A stretch of DNA of 64,000 nucleotides, taken from Dawidia cretensis (GTDB lineage Bacteria; Bacteroidota; Bacteroidia; Cytophagales; Cyclobacteriaceae). The notes beneath the pieces were generated by a model. The model was not told the DNA's origin. It saw only the letters and a program-made list of their open reading frames with translations, and made no database searches. Below, one piece after another: positions 27,708 through 37,556 of the stretch. The DNA lies in assembly GCF_018598175.1 (NCBI RefSeq), contig NZ_JAHESE010000033.1:1-64000 (forward strand). Reading direction: 5' to 3'. Within the stretch, counting starts at the first letter, position 1. Every line of letters begins with the position of its first letter. The position numbers were made by a program, and so were the translations under genes.

Positions 27708-29042
27708 ATGAAACAACAAATCAAAGCCTGGATTCCGGTGGCTGTATGGGTAGTCACGATGATCCCCGACGTTGCCTGGGCACAGCGGGAGGTACGCACC
27801 TATTACGACTCTGCCCGAAAACACCTCCAGGAAGTGTACACGGTATCTGCCAGCGACAACAGCAGTATGGAAGGACTTTATCGCCGGTACTATGAAAACG
27901 GCCAGGTGATGCTGGAGGGCAATTTTGACGACGGCGTCAAGTCCGGCGAGTTTCGCGAGTTCCATTCAAACGGCCGCCCCGCACGCACACTGGGGTTTGT
28001 CAACGGCTTGCGCCACGGCCCGGTGGTCGTCTATAATGACGACGGAAAACCGGTGCAGCGCGCATATTATCAGAACGACAAGCTTGCCGACAGCATCCAG
28101 CTGTTTTTTGATAACGGCGCCGTAAAAAGCCAGACGTATTTTGCCAAGGGTAAACCGGAAGGACAAGTGAAAGAGTTTTACCCCAGTGGCGCGGTGCGCA
28201 AGGAGATCGTTTATTATCGTGGCAAACCCAACGGTATTACGCGCACATTCTTTGAGAACGGCAAGGTAGAGACAGAAGGGAATTATAAAGAAGGCGTTCT
28301 GACGGGCTACTTTAAAAGCTATTATCCCAACGGCCAGGTAGAGACGGTCTCGGAGATGAAGAAGGGCTCGCGCAATGGTGACTTTAAACGATACGACAGC
28401 ACCGGCCGCCCGTTATTGGAAGGCAGCTTTGTAAACGGCAAGCTGCAGGGGCCCAACACGGCGTACTTTGCGGACGGTTCGGTACAGCACCGGTTCAATT
28501 ATAAAGATGGCAAGAAGACAGGCCATAATGTGGAGTATTATCCGTCGGGCAAAATACACGTAAAAGAGCAGGTAGCTGCAAACGGCATCGACATGACCCA
28601 GGAGACGCTGGACGAGAACGGCGCCTTGCAAAACGAAAAGCGATTCCGGAATGAAAAGCCGCAGGGCCTGTGGGTGTACTACCATCCCGGCGGGCGCACG
28701 CCACATATTAAAGAGACCTATGATGCCGGCAAGCGTATGGGCGTGCGGTACACCTATTATCCGTCGGGCAAAGTGCAGCAGGAAGAAACGTTTAAATTCG
28801 ATCTGCTGGCAGGCCCAGTGCGCACGTATTACGAAACGGGCACCCTAGCCACGCAAGGGGAGTATCGCTCCAACCGCCGGCATGGCCCGTTCACGGCGTA
28901 TTACCCCTCCGGAAAAGTGCGCGAACAGGGCGAGTACGCCGGCGATAAAAAGAATCGCGACTGGCGCGAGTACGACGAAAGTGGCCAGCTGAGCCGCACC
29001 ACCACCTACAAAGCCGGTGCGGTGGTGACTATTTTAAAGTAA
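27708..29042 (+). CDS. YwqK-family MORN-repeat protein, exported
   Basis: 444 residues from the ATG at 27708. A signal peptide (cleavage near AWAQ) precedes about 16 repeats of roughly 23-24 residues with the pattern YYxNGxxxxEGxYxxGxxxG, the MORN_2 variant used in proteins annotated as YwqK-family antitoxins. In Bacteroidota these exported MORN proteins are common and rarely tied to a toxin; none is adjacent here. They probably form long beta-hairpin arrays at the cell surface. The following purC gene starts 32 bp later, so the two may share a transcript. The antitoxin label is by family name only. Confidence 0.85.
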   Translation: MKQQIKAWIPVAVWVVTMIPDVAWAQREVRTYYDSARKHLQEVYTVSASDNSSMEGLYRRYYENGQVMLEGNFDDGVKSGEFREFHSNGRPARTLGFVNGLRHGPVVVYNDDGKPVQRAYYQNDKLADSIQLFFDNGAVKSQTYFAKGKPEGQVKEFYPSGAVRKEIVYYRGKPNGITRTFFENGKVETEGNYKEGVLTGYFKSYYPNGQVETVSEMKKGSRNGDFKRYDSTGRPLLEGSFVNGKLQGPNTAYFADGSVQHRFNYKDGKKTGHNVEYYPSGKIHVKEQVAANGIDMTQETLDENGALQNEKRFRNEKPQGLWVYYHPGGRTPHIKETYDAGKRMGVRYTYYPSGKVQQEETFKFDLLAGPVRTYYETGTLATQGEYRSNRRHGPFTAYYPSGKVREQGEYAGDKKNRDWREYDESGQLSRTTTYKAGAVVTILK

Positions 29043-29074
29043 ACCATTAACTTGCCGGCTGGAATACCATTTTC

Positions 29075-30037
29075 ATGCAGGCAATCAGCGAAACCAAGTT
29101 CAAATTCCCCAACCAAACCGGTTTTTACAGCGGCAAGGTCCGCGACGTCTACTATTTCGGCGATTATATGGCCATGGTGGCTACCGACCGCATCTCCGCG
29201 TTCGACGTCATCTTGCCACGCGCCATTCCCGATAAGGGCCGCGTGCTGAACCAGATCGCGGCGTTTAACCTGGAGGCCACCAAAGGCCTGGTGCCGAACT
29301 GGGTGATCGCGACGCCCGACCCGAACGTAACCGTGGGTTTCCGCTGTCAGCCGTTTGCGGTAGAAATGGTAGTACGCGGCTACCTGGCCGGCCACGCGTG
29401 GCGTGAATACCGCGAAGGCAAACGCATACTATGCGGTGTGCCGTTGCCGGAAGGCCTGCGCGAAAATGACAAGCTGCCGCACCCTATCATTACGCCGACG
29501 ACCAAAGCCGCCGTCGGCCACGATGAAGACATTTCCCGTGAGGAGATCCTGGCCCGTGGCGTGGTGAGTCCGGAAGACTACGCCATGCTGGAAAACTATA
29601 CCCTGCGTTTGTTTGAAAAAGGTACCGAGCTCGCGGCCGCCCGCGGCCTGATCCTGGTGGATACCAAATATGAGTTTGGTAAACACAATGGTACCATCTA
29701 CCTCATTGACGAAGTACACACACCGGACTCGTCGCGGTATTTTTACCGGGAAGGATATGCTGCCCGGCAGCAGGCCGGAGAGCCGCAGAAGCAGCTCTCG
29801 AAAGAATTTGTGCGGCAGTGGCTGATCGAGAACGGCTTCCAGGGAAAGGACGGCCAGCGTGTTCCGGAGATGACGGACGCCGTGGTGGAATCTATCTCCA
29901 CGCGTTACAAAGAGCTGTACGAGGCGGTGCGCGGCGAGGCCCTGGCACCCGTGGCGTATACGCAGATGCTGGAAAGAATCGAGCAAAGCATTCTCAATTC
30001 AATAAAATCCGTTACCTTAGAAGGTCAGAAGCACTAA
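29075..30037 (+). CDS. purC: Phosphoribosylaminoimidazole-succinocarboxamide synthase
   Basis: 320 residues. The SAICAR synthetase signatures are present: [26 protein letters not shown] near the start, [23 protein letters not shown] and [11 protein letters not shown]. This cytosolic enzyme joins CAIR with aspartate using ATP in purine synthesis. The length is slightly above the short bacterial form (about 240) and matches the longer Bacteroidota form, which has an extra insertion. It is isolated from other pur genes here. Stop and next ATG are 55 bp apart, and the shared terminator at 30500 suggests co-transcription with the STAS gene. Confidence 0.95.
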   Translation: MQAISETKFKFPNQTGFYSGKVRDVYYFGDYMAMVATDRISAFDVILPRAIPDKGRVLNQIAAFNLEATKGLVPNWVIATPDPNVTVGFRCQPFAVEMVVRGYLAGHAWREYREGKRILCGVPLPEGLRENDKLPHPIITPTTKAAVGHDEDISREEILARGVVSPEDYAMLENYTLRLFEKGTELAAARGLILVDTKYEFGKHNGTIYLIDEVHTPDSSRYFYREGYAARQQAGEPQKQLSKEFVRQWLIENGFQGKDGQRVPEMTDAVVESISTRYKELYEAVRGEALAPVAYTQMLERIEQSILNSIKSVTLEGQKH

Positions 30038-30092
30038 CGGGTATACCGATACCGGCCCAACACGAGAGAGACCATTTTGTAAATACGAACCG

Positions 30093-30473
30093 ATGAAATA
30101 TACGATCGATAAGCAGGAGAAGTACTGCATGCTGAAGCTGCACGAAGAAAAGCTGGACAGCAGTGTGGCACCGGGGCTTAAGTCGGAGCTGATCACGCTG
30201 CACGCCGAAGGTGTGCGCAACATCATTCTCGACCTTTCCGATGTGAAGTATACCGACTCTTCCGGCCTGAGCGCCCTGTTGGTAGGAAACCGTATTGTAC
30301 AGGAAGACGGCGGCATATTTGTGCTGGCCAGCCTGTCCGACCACTCGATGAAGCTGATCAAGATCTCGCAGCTTGACAGCGTGCTCAACATTCTGCCGAC
30401 GGTAGAAGAGGCCATCGATACGGTCTATATGCACGAGATTGAAAAAGACCTCAAAGCCGGCGACACCCGCTGA
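30093..30473 (+). CDS. STAS-domain protein (anti-sigma-factor antagonist type)
   Basis: 126 residues. It is a single STAS domain with the phospho-acceptor motif DVKYTDSSGLSALL (serines around 56-57) and the usual beta-alpha order. Such proteins are controlled by phosphorylation from HPK-type anti-sigma kinases and by PP2C-type phosphatases. No kinase or phosphatase partner lies in this window. It sits between purC and the terminator at 30500. Confidence 0.88.
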   Translation: MKYTIDKQEKYCMLKLHEEKLDSSVAPGLKSELITLHAEGVRNIILDLSDVKYTDSSGLSALLVGNRIVQEDGGIFVLASLSDHSMKLIKISQLDSVLNILPTVEEAIDTVYMHEIEKDLKAGDTR

Positions 30474-30499
30474 GGGAGTATGCTGGTGACCGATATACT

Positions 30500-30530
30500 G
30501 ACCAAAGCTCCGCGGAGTTTTGGTCTTTTT
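30500..30530 (+). terminator. Terminator after the purC-STAS unit
   Basis: GACCAAA (30500-30506) pairs with TTTGGTC (30519-30525). An inner CTCC/GGAG pair and a T run to 30530 complete a typical intrinsic terminator. Confidence 0.85.
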
Positions 30531-30558
30531 ATTTTACCTGTTGTCGCCGCCTGGTACT

Positions 30559-31476
30559 ATGAGCTTTAAGATTACTATTCTCGGATCGAGCGGCGCCTTG
30601 CCGGTATACGGCCGCCACCCCAGCGCGCAGTTGGTGGAGATCCAAAGCCGGTTCTTTTTAGTCGACTGTGGTGAAGCCGCGCAGATGCAGCTCATGCGTT
30701 TTGGCGCATCCTATCACCGCATCAATCACATCTTTATCAGTCACCTGCACGGCGATCATTACCTGGGCCTGATGGGCCTGATCTTTACCATGCACCTGCA
30801 GCGCCGCGCGGCGGACCTCCACGTCTACAGTCACCGCGGCCTGGACGAGATCATCACCACGCAACTGCGCTATTCGCGCTCGGCGCCATCCTTCCGCATT
30901 GTTTTTCACCGGTTGGAAAAAGACGCGCAGGGCGTGATCTATGAAGACGATGCGATCACCGTGGAGACCATACCGCTGGTGCACAAGATCCGCAGCTCGG
31001 GTTTTTTATTTAAAGAGAAACCCAAGCCCCGGCGCGTCGACAAAACGCGTCTGCCCCAAGGGTTGCTGATCCGGCAAGTGGCCGGACTGAAGCGCGGCGA
31101 CGATGTCGTGGACGACGCCGGCAATATCCTGTATCGCAACGCCGACCTGACGCTGCCGCCGCGGCGTTCGCGCAGCTATGCGTACTGCTCCGACACGGCG
31201 TATGTCGAGCGAATAGCCGAACAAATAAAGGGCGTCGACATTCTCTACCACGAAGCTACTTTTACAATGGACGACGAGCCGCGCGCGCGCGAAACGTTGC
31301 ACAGCACAGCCGCCCATGCCGCCACGATCGCCCTCAAGGCCGACGCCGGCAAGCTGGTGCTGGGCCATTTCTCCGCGCGCTACAAAGAGCTGGAACCCAT
31401 ATTGGACGAAGCTCGTCGTATTTTTCCCGAAGCACACCTGGCGCTGGAAGGCGTAGAATTTAGTATTGCCGAATAA
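30559..31476 (+). CDS. rnz: Ribonuclease Z
   Basis: 305 residues from the ATG at 30559; an upstream GTG lies inside the terminator and is rejected. The metallo-beta-lactamase motif HLHGDHYLG (His62, His64, Asp66, His67) and later SDTAY, YHEATF and GHFSARY motifs are those of tRNase Z. It cuts the 3' trailer of tRNA precursors in the cytosol, using two zinc ions. The length is the usual short form. It is 5 bp from the next gene, so they form an operon. Confidence 0.95.
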   Translation: MSFKITILGSSGALPVYGRHPSAQLVEIQSRFFLVDCGEAAQMQLMRFGASYHRINHIFISHLHGDHYLGLMGLIFTMHLQRRAADLHVYSHRGLDEIITTQLRYSRSAPSFRIVFHRLEKDAQGVIYEDDAITVETIPLVHKIRSSGFLFKEKPKPRRVDKTRLPQGLLIRQVAGLKRGDDVVDDAGNILYRNADLTLPPRRSRSYAYCSDTAYVERIAEQIKGVDILYHEATFTMDDEPRARETLHSTAAHAATIALKADAGKLVLGHFSARYKELEPILDEARRIFPEAHLALEGVEFSIAE

Positions 31477-31481
31477 ACATC

Positions 31482-32267
31482 ATGGAACCTACCGTCGAAC
31501 AAAAACACAGCCGCCTCTTTATGGTCCTGGCGGGAATTGTTATCACCAACGCCCTGCTGGCCGAAATGATTGGCGTGAAAATCTTTTCTGCCGAGGCGAC
31601 GGTGGGCTCGCAACCCGCGCATCTGAACATCCTCGGGTTTACCATGGATTTTAACCTCACGGCCGGGGTGGTGATCTGGCCGGTCGTCTTTATCACAACC
31701 GACCTGATCAATGAATACTTCGGCAAGCCCGGTGTAAAACGCATCAGCTACCTCACCGCGATCCTGATTGCCTATGCGTTTGTCATGTTGCTGGTGGCGA
31801 TTTATCTGCCGCCGGCCGACTGGTGGATAGAGGCCAATAACAGAGGCCCGGAAGGAAGTAATTTTAACATCGACTTTGCCTTTGGCAAGATCTTCGGCCA
31901 GGGGCAGCGTATCATCTTCGCCTCGCTGGTAGCGTTCATCGTGGGACAGTTGGTCGATGTGTTTGTGTTTCAGCGCTTACGCAACATGACGGGTAGCCGC
32001 ATGCTGTGGCTTCGGGCTACAGGGTCGACCCTCGTGTCGCAGTTTGTCGATAGCTTTGTGGTGCTATACATTGCTTTTTCGGGCATCTTCTCCAATAAAC
32101 AGATTCTCGCCATCGGCATCACCAACTATCTTTATAAAGCCTGCGTGGCCGTACTGCTCACACCGCTGATATATATTGGGCACGGCATGATCGATCGTTA
32201 CCTGGGCAAAGAGCACGCCGAGCGGATGTCTGAAAATGCCGCGGGCGAAAGCAAAGGGTTCTTTTAG
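31482..32267 (+). CDS. yhhQ: Queuosine precursor transporter
   Basis: 261 residues with six or seven hydrophobic segments. It belongs to the YhhQ/Vut_1 family by VVIWPVVFITTDLINEYFG, GQLVDVFVFQRLR and SRMLWLRATGSTLVSQFVDS. The family imports queuine or preQ0 across the inner membrane for tRNA modification, which fits the coupling to tRNase Z 5 bp upstream. Ends in a short cytoplasmic tail. No terminator is obvious directly after the stop. Confidence 0.92.
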   Translation: MEPTVEQKHSRLFMVLAGIVITNALLAEMIGVKIFSAEATVGSQPAHLNILGFTMDFNLTAGVVIWPVVFITTDLINEYFGKPGVKRISYLTAILIAYAFVMLLVAIYLPPADWWIEANNRGPEGSNFNIDFAFGKIFGQGQRIIFASLVAFIVGQLVDVFVFQRLRNMTGSRMLWLRATGSTLVSQFVDSFVVLYIAFSGIFSNKQILAIGITNYLYKACVAVLLTPLIYIGHGMIDRYLGKEHAERMSENAAGESKGFF

Positions 32268-33286
32268 GCGCTCCTGACTATTTTTTTTCTGAAACGTGGC
32301 ACCGCTTGGCACATGCAGGCGGTTCGTGCTGCCTACGTATATATACGGGCATGAAAGTGTTTTTTATACGCCGGCATGCAGGCTGTGTGAAAAAGTGTTC
32401 CGGCAGGAGGATGGGATGTGTCAAGTGTTTTGGAGACACTGTTTTTGGTGAAGGATTTTGATGGATCGTGTGAAAAAGATCCGTGCAGCGGGGGCGATTA
32501 AAGCTTATACGAACAAATAAAAGTGTACTGGAAGCTCCGGACGCTGTGTGTATAGATAGGGGGTGGTGTGTATAGTTTTTGGTGATGGTTGATAGTATAC
32601 GTATTACTACGTATGATGTAGATTCCTTGTTGTTGGTTGTTATGATAAAAAATTAGCCATAAACTTTTTCTAAATCCGGCATTGAATGCTATATTCACTA
32701 ACACAAAAAACGACGGCGGTATGATTTTTTGGCGCGTGGATACCCGAAACGTTAAAAACAACTAAAAGGCTACTGTCTATTCCGCCGGGCGAAGCAATAG
32801 CGTAAACAACATCGATTACATTATCACTAAACGATAAGGCTATGTGCGTTAGAATTATAATCGTCGCGCTGTTGAGCATCTTGCTGAATGTTGTCGTGCA
32901 AGCGAAGCAAGCCCCGGTACACGCTCATCAATGTAACAGGCTGGCGGCATCGTCCGCAGAAGATATACTGAATCGGTAATTCGGTATGGGTGTTCGGTAG
33001 GGGAGTCGTTCCTGACGTGTCAGGAGCGGCTCCTTCCTTCCGGGGCACATTTCAAATGCTCACATGCTAATGCTCATAAAGGTACGGTGAGGGATGTTCG
33101 GTAAGCGGAGTCGTCTCTTCAGGTGGGACGGCTAAAAACAGAGTGCGTGTGGGAGCGAGAGCGAACACATTCACTTTGTTTTTTCTTCACACTCACACTA
33201 GAACTGCAAACGGCCGCGGTCCGTTCGAGGAATTAGCACACTGCATTTTTGTTTTTTAACAGACGCAAGATTAAACCGGGAGGGAT
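32268..33286. other. 1-kb intergenic region
   Basis: No large gene. It contains a short reading frame (32842-32979, listed separately), an 8-base-class palindrome TCCTGAC-GT-GTCAGGA (33010-33025) and TACGTA repeats near 32600. The last 150 bp should hold the promoter of the response-regulator gene. GC content falls noticeably between about 32360 and 32700. Confidence 0.4.
32842..32979 (+). CDS. Candidate small exported peptide (45 residues)
   Basis: An ATG-initiated frame of 45 codons. The first 21 residues are strongly hydrophobic after an arginine (MCVRIIIVALLSILLNVVVQA), ending with a good signal-peptidase site, and the mature part would be only 24 residues with one cysteine. A weak AAGG stretch lies just upstream. 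It was too short for normal gene calling. The signal-like N-terminus is the only support; it may be chance. Confidence 0.3.
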   Translation: MCVRIIIVALLSILLNVVVQAKQAPVHAHQCNRLAASSAEDILNR

Positions 33287-33685
33287 ATGAATAAAAATGT
33301 GTTGCTGGTCGATGACGATCACGTATTTAATTTTTTGAGTAGCCGGCTCTTCGAAAAGCTCGGCTTTACCGAAGGCATCCACATGGCCATGAACGGCGCC
33401 GAAGCGCTGAAGCTAATCAATGATTATTACTCCGGCACGCAGAGCCTCCCCGACGTCATCTTACTCGATCTCAACATGCCCGTCATGGATGGTTTCGAGT
33501 TCATCGAGGCATTCCAGCGCATCCGCATGCCAAATAAAGACCGCGTAAAGATCGTCATCGTAAGCTCGTCTCAAGACGAAAAAGACGTCGCCCGCGCCCG
33601 AAGCCTCGGCATCACACATTATTTGACGAAACCCATTCGCGAAAAAGACCTCCTGGAAATCATGAACTCCACGCGTTGGGGATGA
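33287..33685 (+). CDS. Receiver-domain response regulator
   Basis: 132 residues, a lone CheY-like receiver without output domain. Acidic pocket DDDH (9-12), phospho-acceptor Asp61 in LLDLNMPVMDG, SSS at the Thr/Ser switch and TKPI with the conserved lysine. Such proteins act through protein partners in phosphorelays. No histidine kinase lies nearby. The start is well defined by a GGGAGG-type ribosome site (33276 area). Confidence 0.92.
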   Translation: MNKNVLLVDDDHVFNFLSSRLFEKLGFTEGIHMAMNGAEALKLINDYYSGTQSLPDVILLDLNMPVMDGFEFIEAFQRIRMPNKDRVKIVIVSSSQDEKDVARARSLGITHYLTKPIREKDLLEIMNSTRWG

Positions 33686-33820
33686 AAAACAACGTGAGCG
33701 TGAACGCTCAGCACTAACACCTGCCAGATACACGTTCGTGGCTCCTTTTAGTTACCGGTAACAATAACTTAACCTTCAGATAAAGCCTCGCTGCGTTCGC
33801 TATCCTACATTTGGGCGCCC

Positions 33821-35665
33821 GTGAATGCAGCCGACAAAACACTGATACTAATCGCAATCGCGGCGGTAGTAATGTTTGCCTTCAGGCAAGCCCCCGATCC
33901 GATCGACACCGTCGCACGAAAAGACATCGCAGCCTTGCAAACGACTGCATCAACACTCGAGCAAACCGCGCAGGCATTCCAAACCGGCAAAATCAAGCTC
34001 GACTCCCTGCAATCCACCGTAGCGCACACCCGCCGGCAATACAAAAAAGTCGAATTCCTGCTAGCCTATTATTATCCCGAATACGTCGAAGAATATATCA
34101 ACGGCGCCCCGCTACTCCACCTCGAGCGCTACGACACCCGCCCCGTAGTACGCAATCCCGAAGGGCTGCAGACCCTGGACGAGCTCGTGTATGCCCCCGA
34201 CGCACGAGAGCAGACCCTTGCCATCACCACGCTGGCCCAACGCTTCCACACACGCTACAACACCCTCGTAGCGGGCTTCGACGATCAGCCGGTAACGGCA
34301 GCCGACGCCGCGCTGGCGCTCCGGTTACAGCTGGTCCGTATCTTCACACTCGGCGTAACAGGCTTCGATACCCCCGGCTCGGTACACGCACTACCAGAAG
34401 CCGCCACGTCGTTAACGGCATTGCAGCAAATGGCGGCTGCGCTATTTCCCGGTGAGCAAGGCGCCGCACTACAACAAGCCTTTACCCGTGCGATCCACAA
34501 CTTGCAGCAGCCGGTCTCGTTCGACGACTTCGACCGGCTGACGTTCCTGAAAGATCATATCAATCCGCTGTATAAAGAATCGCTGCGCCTGCAACAGGCC
34601 CTTTACCCGAACGCAACAACGAAATCCTATAGCAGTAAATATCCACAACCCTGGAACCCCTCCAGCGCCGATCTCTTTGCACCGGACTTTCTCGACCCAT
34701 ACTTCTATACAGAATTAAAACGCGCGGAAGACAACGACGCGCTGCGCGCCCTGGGAAAGAAGCTCTTCTATGATCCCGGCATTAGTCACACCGGCACCAT
34801 GAGTTGCGCCTCCTGCCACGATCCTGCAAAAGGCTTCGCCGACGCCCGGCCCCGCTCGCAAAGCAACATTCAGGGAATGACGGTACAGCGCAATGCGCCG
34901 ACGTTGCTCAACGCCGTCTATGCGGACCGTTATTTCTACGACCTACGCGCCTTTACGCTGGAGCAACAAGCCGAGCACGTGATCTTTAACCCACGTGAGT
35001 TTAATACCGCTCATGAAGAAATCCTCCGGAAGCTGGAGCAAGACAAAGTCTATCGCGCGCAGTTTCAAAAAACATTTTCTTCGCCAGGTGTCACGCGCGA
35101 GCGGTTTGCCAGGGCACTGGCGTCGTACGTGCTGTCGTTGAAATCCTTTAACAGTCCCTTCGATCGTTATGTACGGGGGGAGGCGGCCCTGCCCGATACC
35201 GCTATACGCAAAGGGTTCAACCTGTTTATGGGCAAGGCCAACTGCGGCACCTGCCACTTTGCACCGGTGTTCTCGGGGTTGTCGCCGCCCGAGTATCGCA
35301 AGAACGAAAGCGAGATCCTGGGTGTATTGCAAGACCCTGCCGCCCGTCGCAAGGCGCTCGATCCCGACAACGGTCGCCGGGACAACCAGGTGTTCAGTGA
35401 AGAATCGTGGATCTTTGGGAAATCGTTTAAGACCACTACCGTGCGGAACGTAGCGCTCACGGCGCCATACTTCCACAACGGTGCCTACAAGACCCTGGAA
35501 GAAGTAATCGACTTTTACAACAACGGCGGCGGCGCCGGCCACGGCCTGGAAGTAAAGAATCAGACGTTGGCGCCGGATTCACTGCACCTGTCGGTATCCG
35601 AAAAAGCTGCGCTCGTGGTGTTTCTTCGTTCGCTCACAGACCCCGGCGTATATGGTCCGCAGTAA
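33821..35665 (+). CDS. Di-haem cytochrome c peroxidase, paralogue 1
   Basis: 614 residues from a GTG at 33821, preceded by a CGCCC stretch; a lower start would cut into the membrane anchor. An N-terminal hydrophobic helix anchors it in the membrane or is a signal. Residues about 30-260 form an all-helical region (YKKVEFLLAYYYPEY, LTFLKDHINPLY) resembling an imelysin-type fold. The catalytic part has two CxxCH haem sites, CASCH at 329-333 and CGTCH at 475-479, plus the family motifs QRNAPTLLNAVYADRYFYDLR and YFHNGAYKTLEEVIDFYN. It reduces peroxide in the periplasm with electrons from cytochrome c. It overlaps the next gene by 14 bp. Confidence 0.9.
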   Translation: MNAADKTLILIAIAAVVMFAFRQAPDPIDTVARKDIAALQTTASTLEQTAQAFQTGKIKLDSLQSTVAHTRRQYKKVEFLLAYYYPEYVEEYINGAPLLHLERYDTRPVVRNPEGLQTLDELVYAPDAREQTLAITTLAQRFHTRYNTLVAGFDDQPVTAADAALALRLQLVRIFTLGVTGFDTPGSVHALPEAATSLTALQQMAAALFPGEQGAALQQAFTRAIHNLQQPVSFDDFDRLTFLKDHINPLYKESLRLQQALYPNATTKSYSSKYPQPWNPSSADLFAPDFLDPYFYTELKRAEDNDALRALGKKLFYDPGISHTGTMSCASCHDPAKGFADARPRSQSNIQGMTVQRNAPTLLNAVYADRYFYDLRAFTLEQQAEHVIFNPREFNTAHEEILRKLEQDKVYRAQFQKTFSSPGVTRERFARALASYVLSLKSFNSPFDRYVRGEAALPDTAIRKGFNLFMGKANCGTCHFAPVFSGLSPPEYRKNESEILGVLQDPAARRKALDPDNGRRDNQVFSEESWIFGKSFKTTTVRNVALTAPYFHNGAYKTLEEVIDFYNNGGGAGHGLEVKNQTLAPDSLHLSVSEKAALVVFLRSLTDPGVYGPQ

Positions 35666-37556
35666 GCAGCCGGTAGCAGGAGTCCATGGGCGCCGTGTGG
35701 CGCTGGCTGCCGTGAGCGTGGCGATTCTGTTCCTGTCCCTGCGGTTTGTTCTACACCCGGAAACGCCGGAGGAGAGCATGTTGCAGCAGACACACGCGGG
35801 CGTGAAACAGCTGGAAACGGAAATCCAACGGTTATACCAGGCCGCACAGGACTACCGGGCGGGCAGGGGCGCGTTAACGTCCCTCCAGGCACAAGTCTCC
35901 GCTACGCGCAAGGCCTATAAAACGATCGAGTACATCCTCGAATATTATCATCCGACCTATATAAAAGAACATATCAACGGTCCGCCGCTGGATCACCTCG
36001 ACCCGTATCCGCACCGGGACTTACCGACCGTGGTAACACCGCGGGGTCTGCAAGTACTCGACGAGCAAGTATATTCCGATGAGGCAAATGATCACCGCGA
36101 AGAGATCGCCAACCTGGTGAGCGAGTTGAAAACCCGCTATCAGATATTACTACTGCAATTCGAAAAGCGCCGGTACATTCAGCGCTTCGAGGCATTTGAA
36201 GCCATGCGCCTGGAGCTGATCCGTATGTTTGCGTTGGGTGTCACCGGATTTGATACCCCGGGATCGCTGCAGGCGTTACCCGAAGCGGCCGTTACCTGTC
36301 GCGCGTTGCAACAAGCCACCGGCTATTATGCCGCCAGCGTGCCGGGCGATGGCGCCGGGGTGGCTGCGCTCTTTGGTAGCGCCGCCACGTACCTGGATAC
36401 GCACAACAACTTTGATACGTTTGACCGGCTGACATTCCTGACCGACTATATCAATCCCCTCTATAAAAAGCTGCTGGCGCTGCACCGCCATCTCGGCGCC
36501 CGTACGTCGGCGGAAGTAACGAAAGAAGTGCCCGCCTGGAATTTTTACAGTGACAATATCTTCTCAGCCGACTTTCTCAATCCCTACTATTATACGTTGT
36601 TAAAGCAGGAGCAGGACAACGAAGCGCTGCGCGCGCTCGGCAAGAAATTATTCTACGAGCCCCGCCTGAGCAACAGTGGCGCGATGAGCTGTGGCAGTTG
36701 CCATCAACCGAAGCGGGCATTTGCCGATGGCGAAGTACGCTCGCATGCCAACGCCGAGGGACGCCTGGTGCGGCGCAATGCGCCCTCGTTGATCAACGCC
36801 GTCTTCTCCGATCGCTTTTTTTATGACCTGCGTGCATTCGACCTGGAAGATCAGGCCGGGCACGTAATCGAAGATCATTTAGAGTTTAACACCACGTTCC
36901 AGGACATGCTGGCCCGACTGCAAGCAGCGCCCGAATACCCGGCTGCCTTTCACAATGTCTTTCCGAAGAGCGCAGAGGCCCCGATCACCCGGTACCAATT
37001 CTCGGCAGCACTGGCGTCGTACGTGCTATCGCTAAAATCTTTCAACAGTCCCTTCGACCGGTTTGTGCGCGGCGAGACGACGGCATTGCCGCGCAAAGTG
37101 CGAGCGGGATTCAATTTGTTTATGGGCAAAGCAGCCTGTGGCACATGTCATTTTGCCCCGACGTTTGGAGGCCTGGTGCCCCCGCTCTATCACGAAAACG
37201 AAAGCGAGGTACTGGGCGTGTTTGAAAAGCCAGGCCTGAAAATCCCCGACGGCGACCCGGGACGCGCCGCAAACGGCGTGGTAAGCGAGGACGCCGACAT
37301 ATACCGGCATTCATTCAAAACCGTATCGGTTCGCAATGCAGCGCTCACAGCCCCATACTTCCATCACGGCGGCTATAAAACACTGGAAGAAGTACTGGAT
37401 TTCTACAATCTGGGCGGCGCACAAGGCGTAGGCCTGACAGACGAAGTCCCACATCAAACGCTGCCCGCCGCACCATTAAACTTATCGCGCAGCGAAATCA
37501 ACGACATCATTGCATTTCTGCAATCGCTTTCGGACGAAAGCTTGAATAAGGAATAA
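35652..37556 (+). CDS. Di-haem cytochrome c peroxidase, paralogue 2
   Basis: 634 residues. Same plan as its upstream neighbour: N-terminal helix (VALAAVSVAILFLSLRFVL), helical region, then CGSCH (347-351) and CGTCH (496-500) haem sites and RNAPSLINAVFSDRFFYDLR. The ATG lies inside the preceding gene (14-bp overlap), which implies translational coupling. Shared segments such as ARALGKKLFYxPxxSxxGxMSC show a tandem duplication; the pair may form a complex or cover different peroxide levels. The gap before the next gene is 410 bp. Confidence 0.9.
   Translation: MVRSKQPVAGVHGRRVALAAVSVAILFLSLRFVLHPETPEESMLQQTHAGVKQLETEIQRLYQAAQDYRAGRGALTSLQAQVSATRKAYKTIEYILEYYHPTYIKEHINGPPLDHLDPYPHRDLPTVVTPRGLQVLDEQVYSDEANDHREEIANLVSELKTRYQILLLQFEKRRYIQRFEAFEAMRLELIRMFALGVTGFDTPGSLQALPEAAVTCRALQQATGYYAASVPGDGAGVAALFGSAATYLDTHNNFDTFDRLTFLTDYINPLYKKLLALHRHLGARTSAEVTKEVPAWNFYSDNIFSADFLNPYYYTLLKQEQDNEALRALGKKLFYEPRLSNSGAMSCGSCHQPKRAFADGEVRSHANAEGRLVRRNAPSLINAVFSDRFFYDLRAFDLEDQAGHVIEDHLEFNTTFQDMLARLQAAPEYPAAFHNVFPKSAEAPITRYQFSAALASYVLSLKSFNSPFDRFVRGETTALPRKVRAGFNLFMGKAACGTCHFAPTFGGLVPPLYHENESEVLGVFEKPGLKIPDGDPGRAANGVVSEDADIYRHSFKTVSVRNAALTAPYFHHGGYKTLEEVLDFYNLGGAQGVGLTDEVPHQTLPAAPLNLSRSEINDIIAFLQSLSDESLNKE

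Noticed and set aside
33010-33025. Terminator at the TCCTGAC palindrome
   Set aside because: No T run follows on either strand and there is no gene end nearby to serve.
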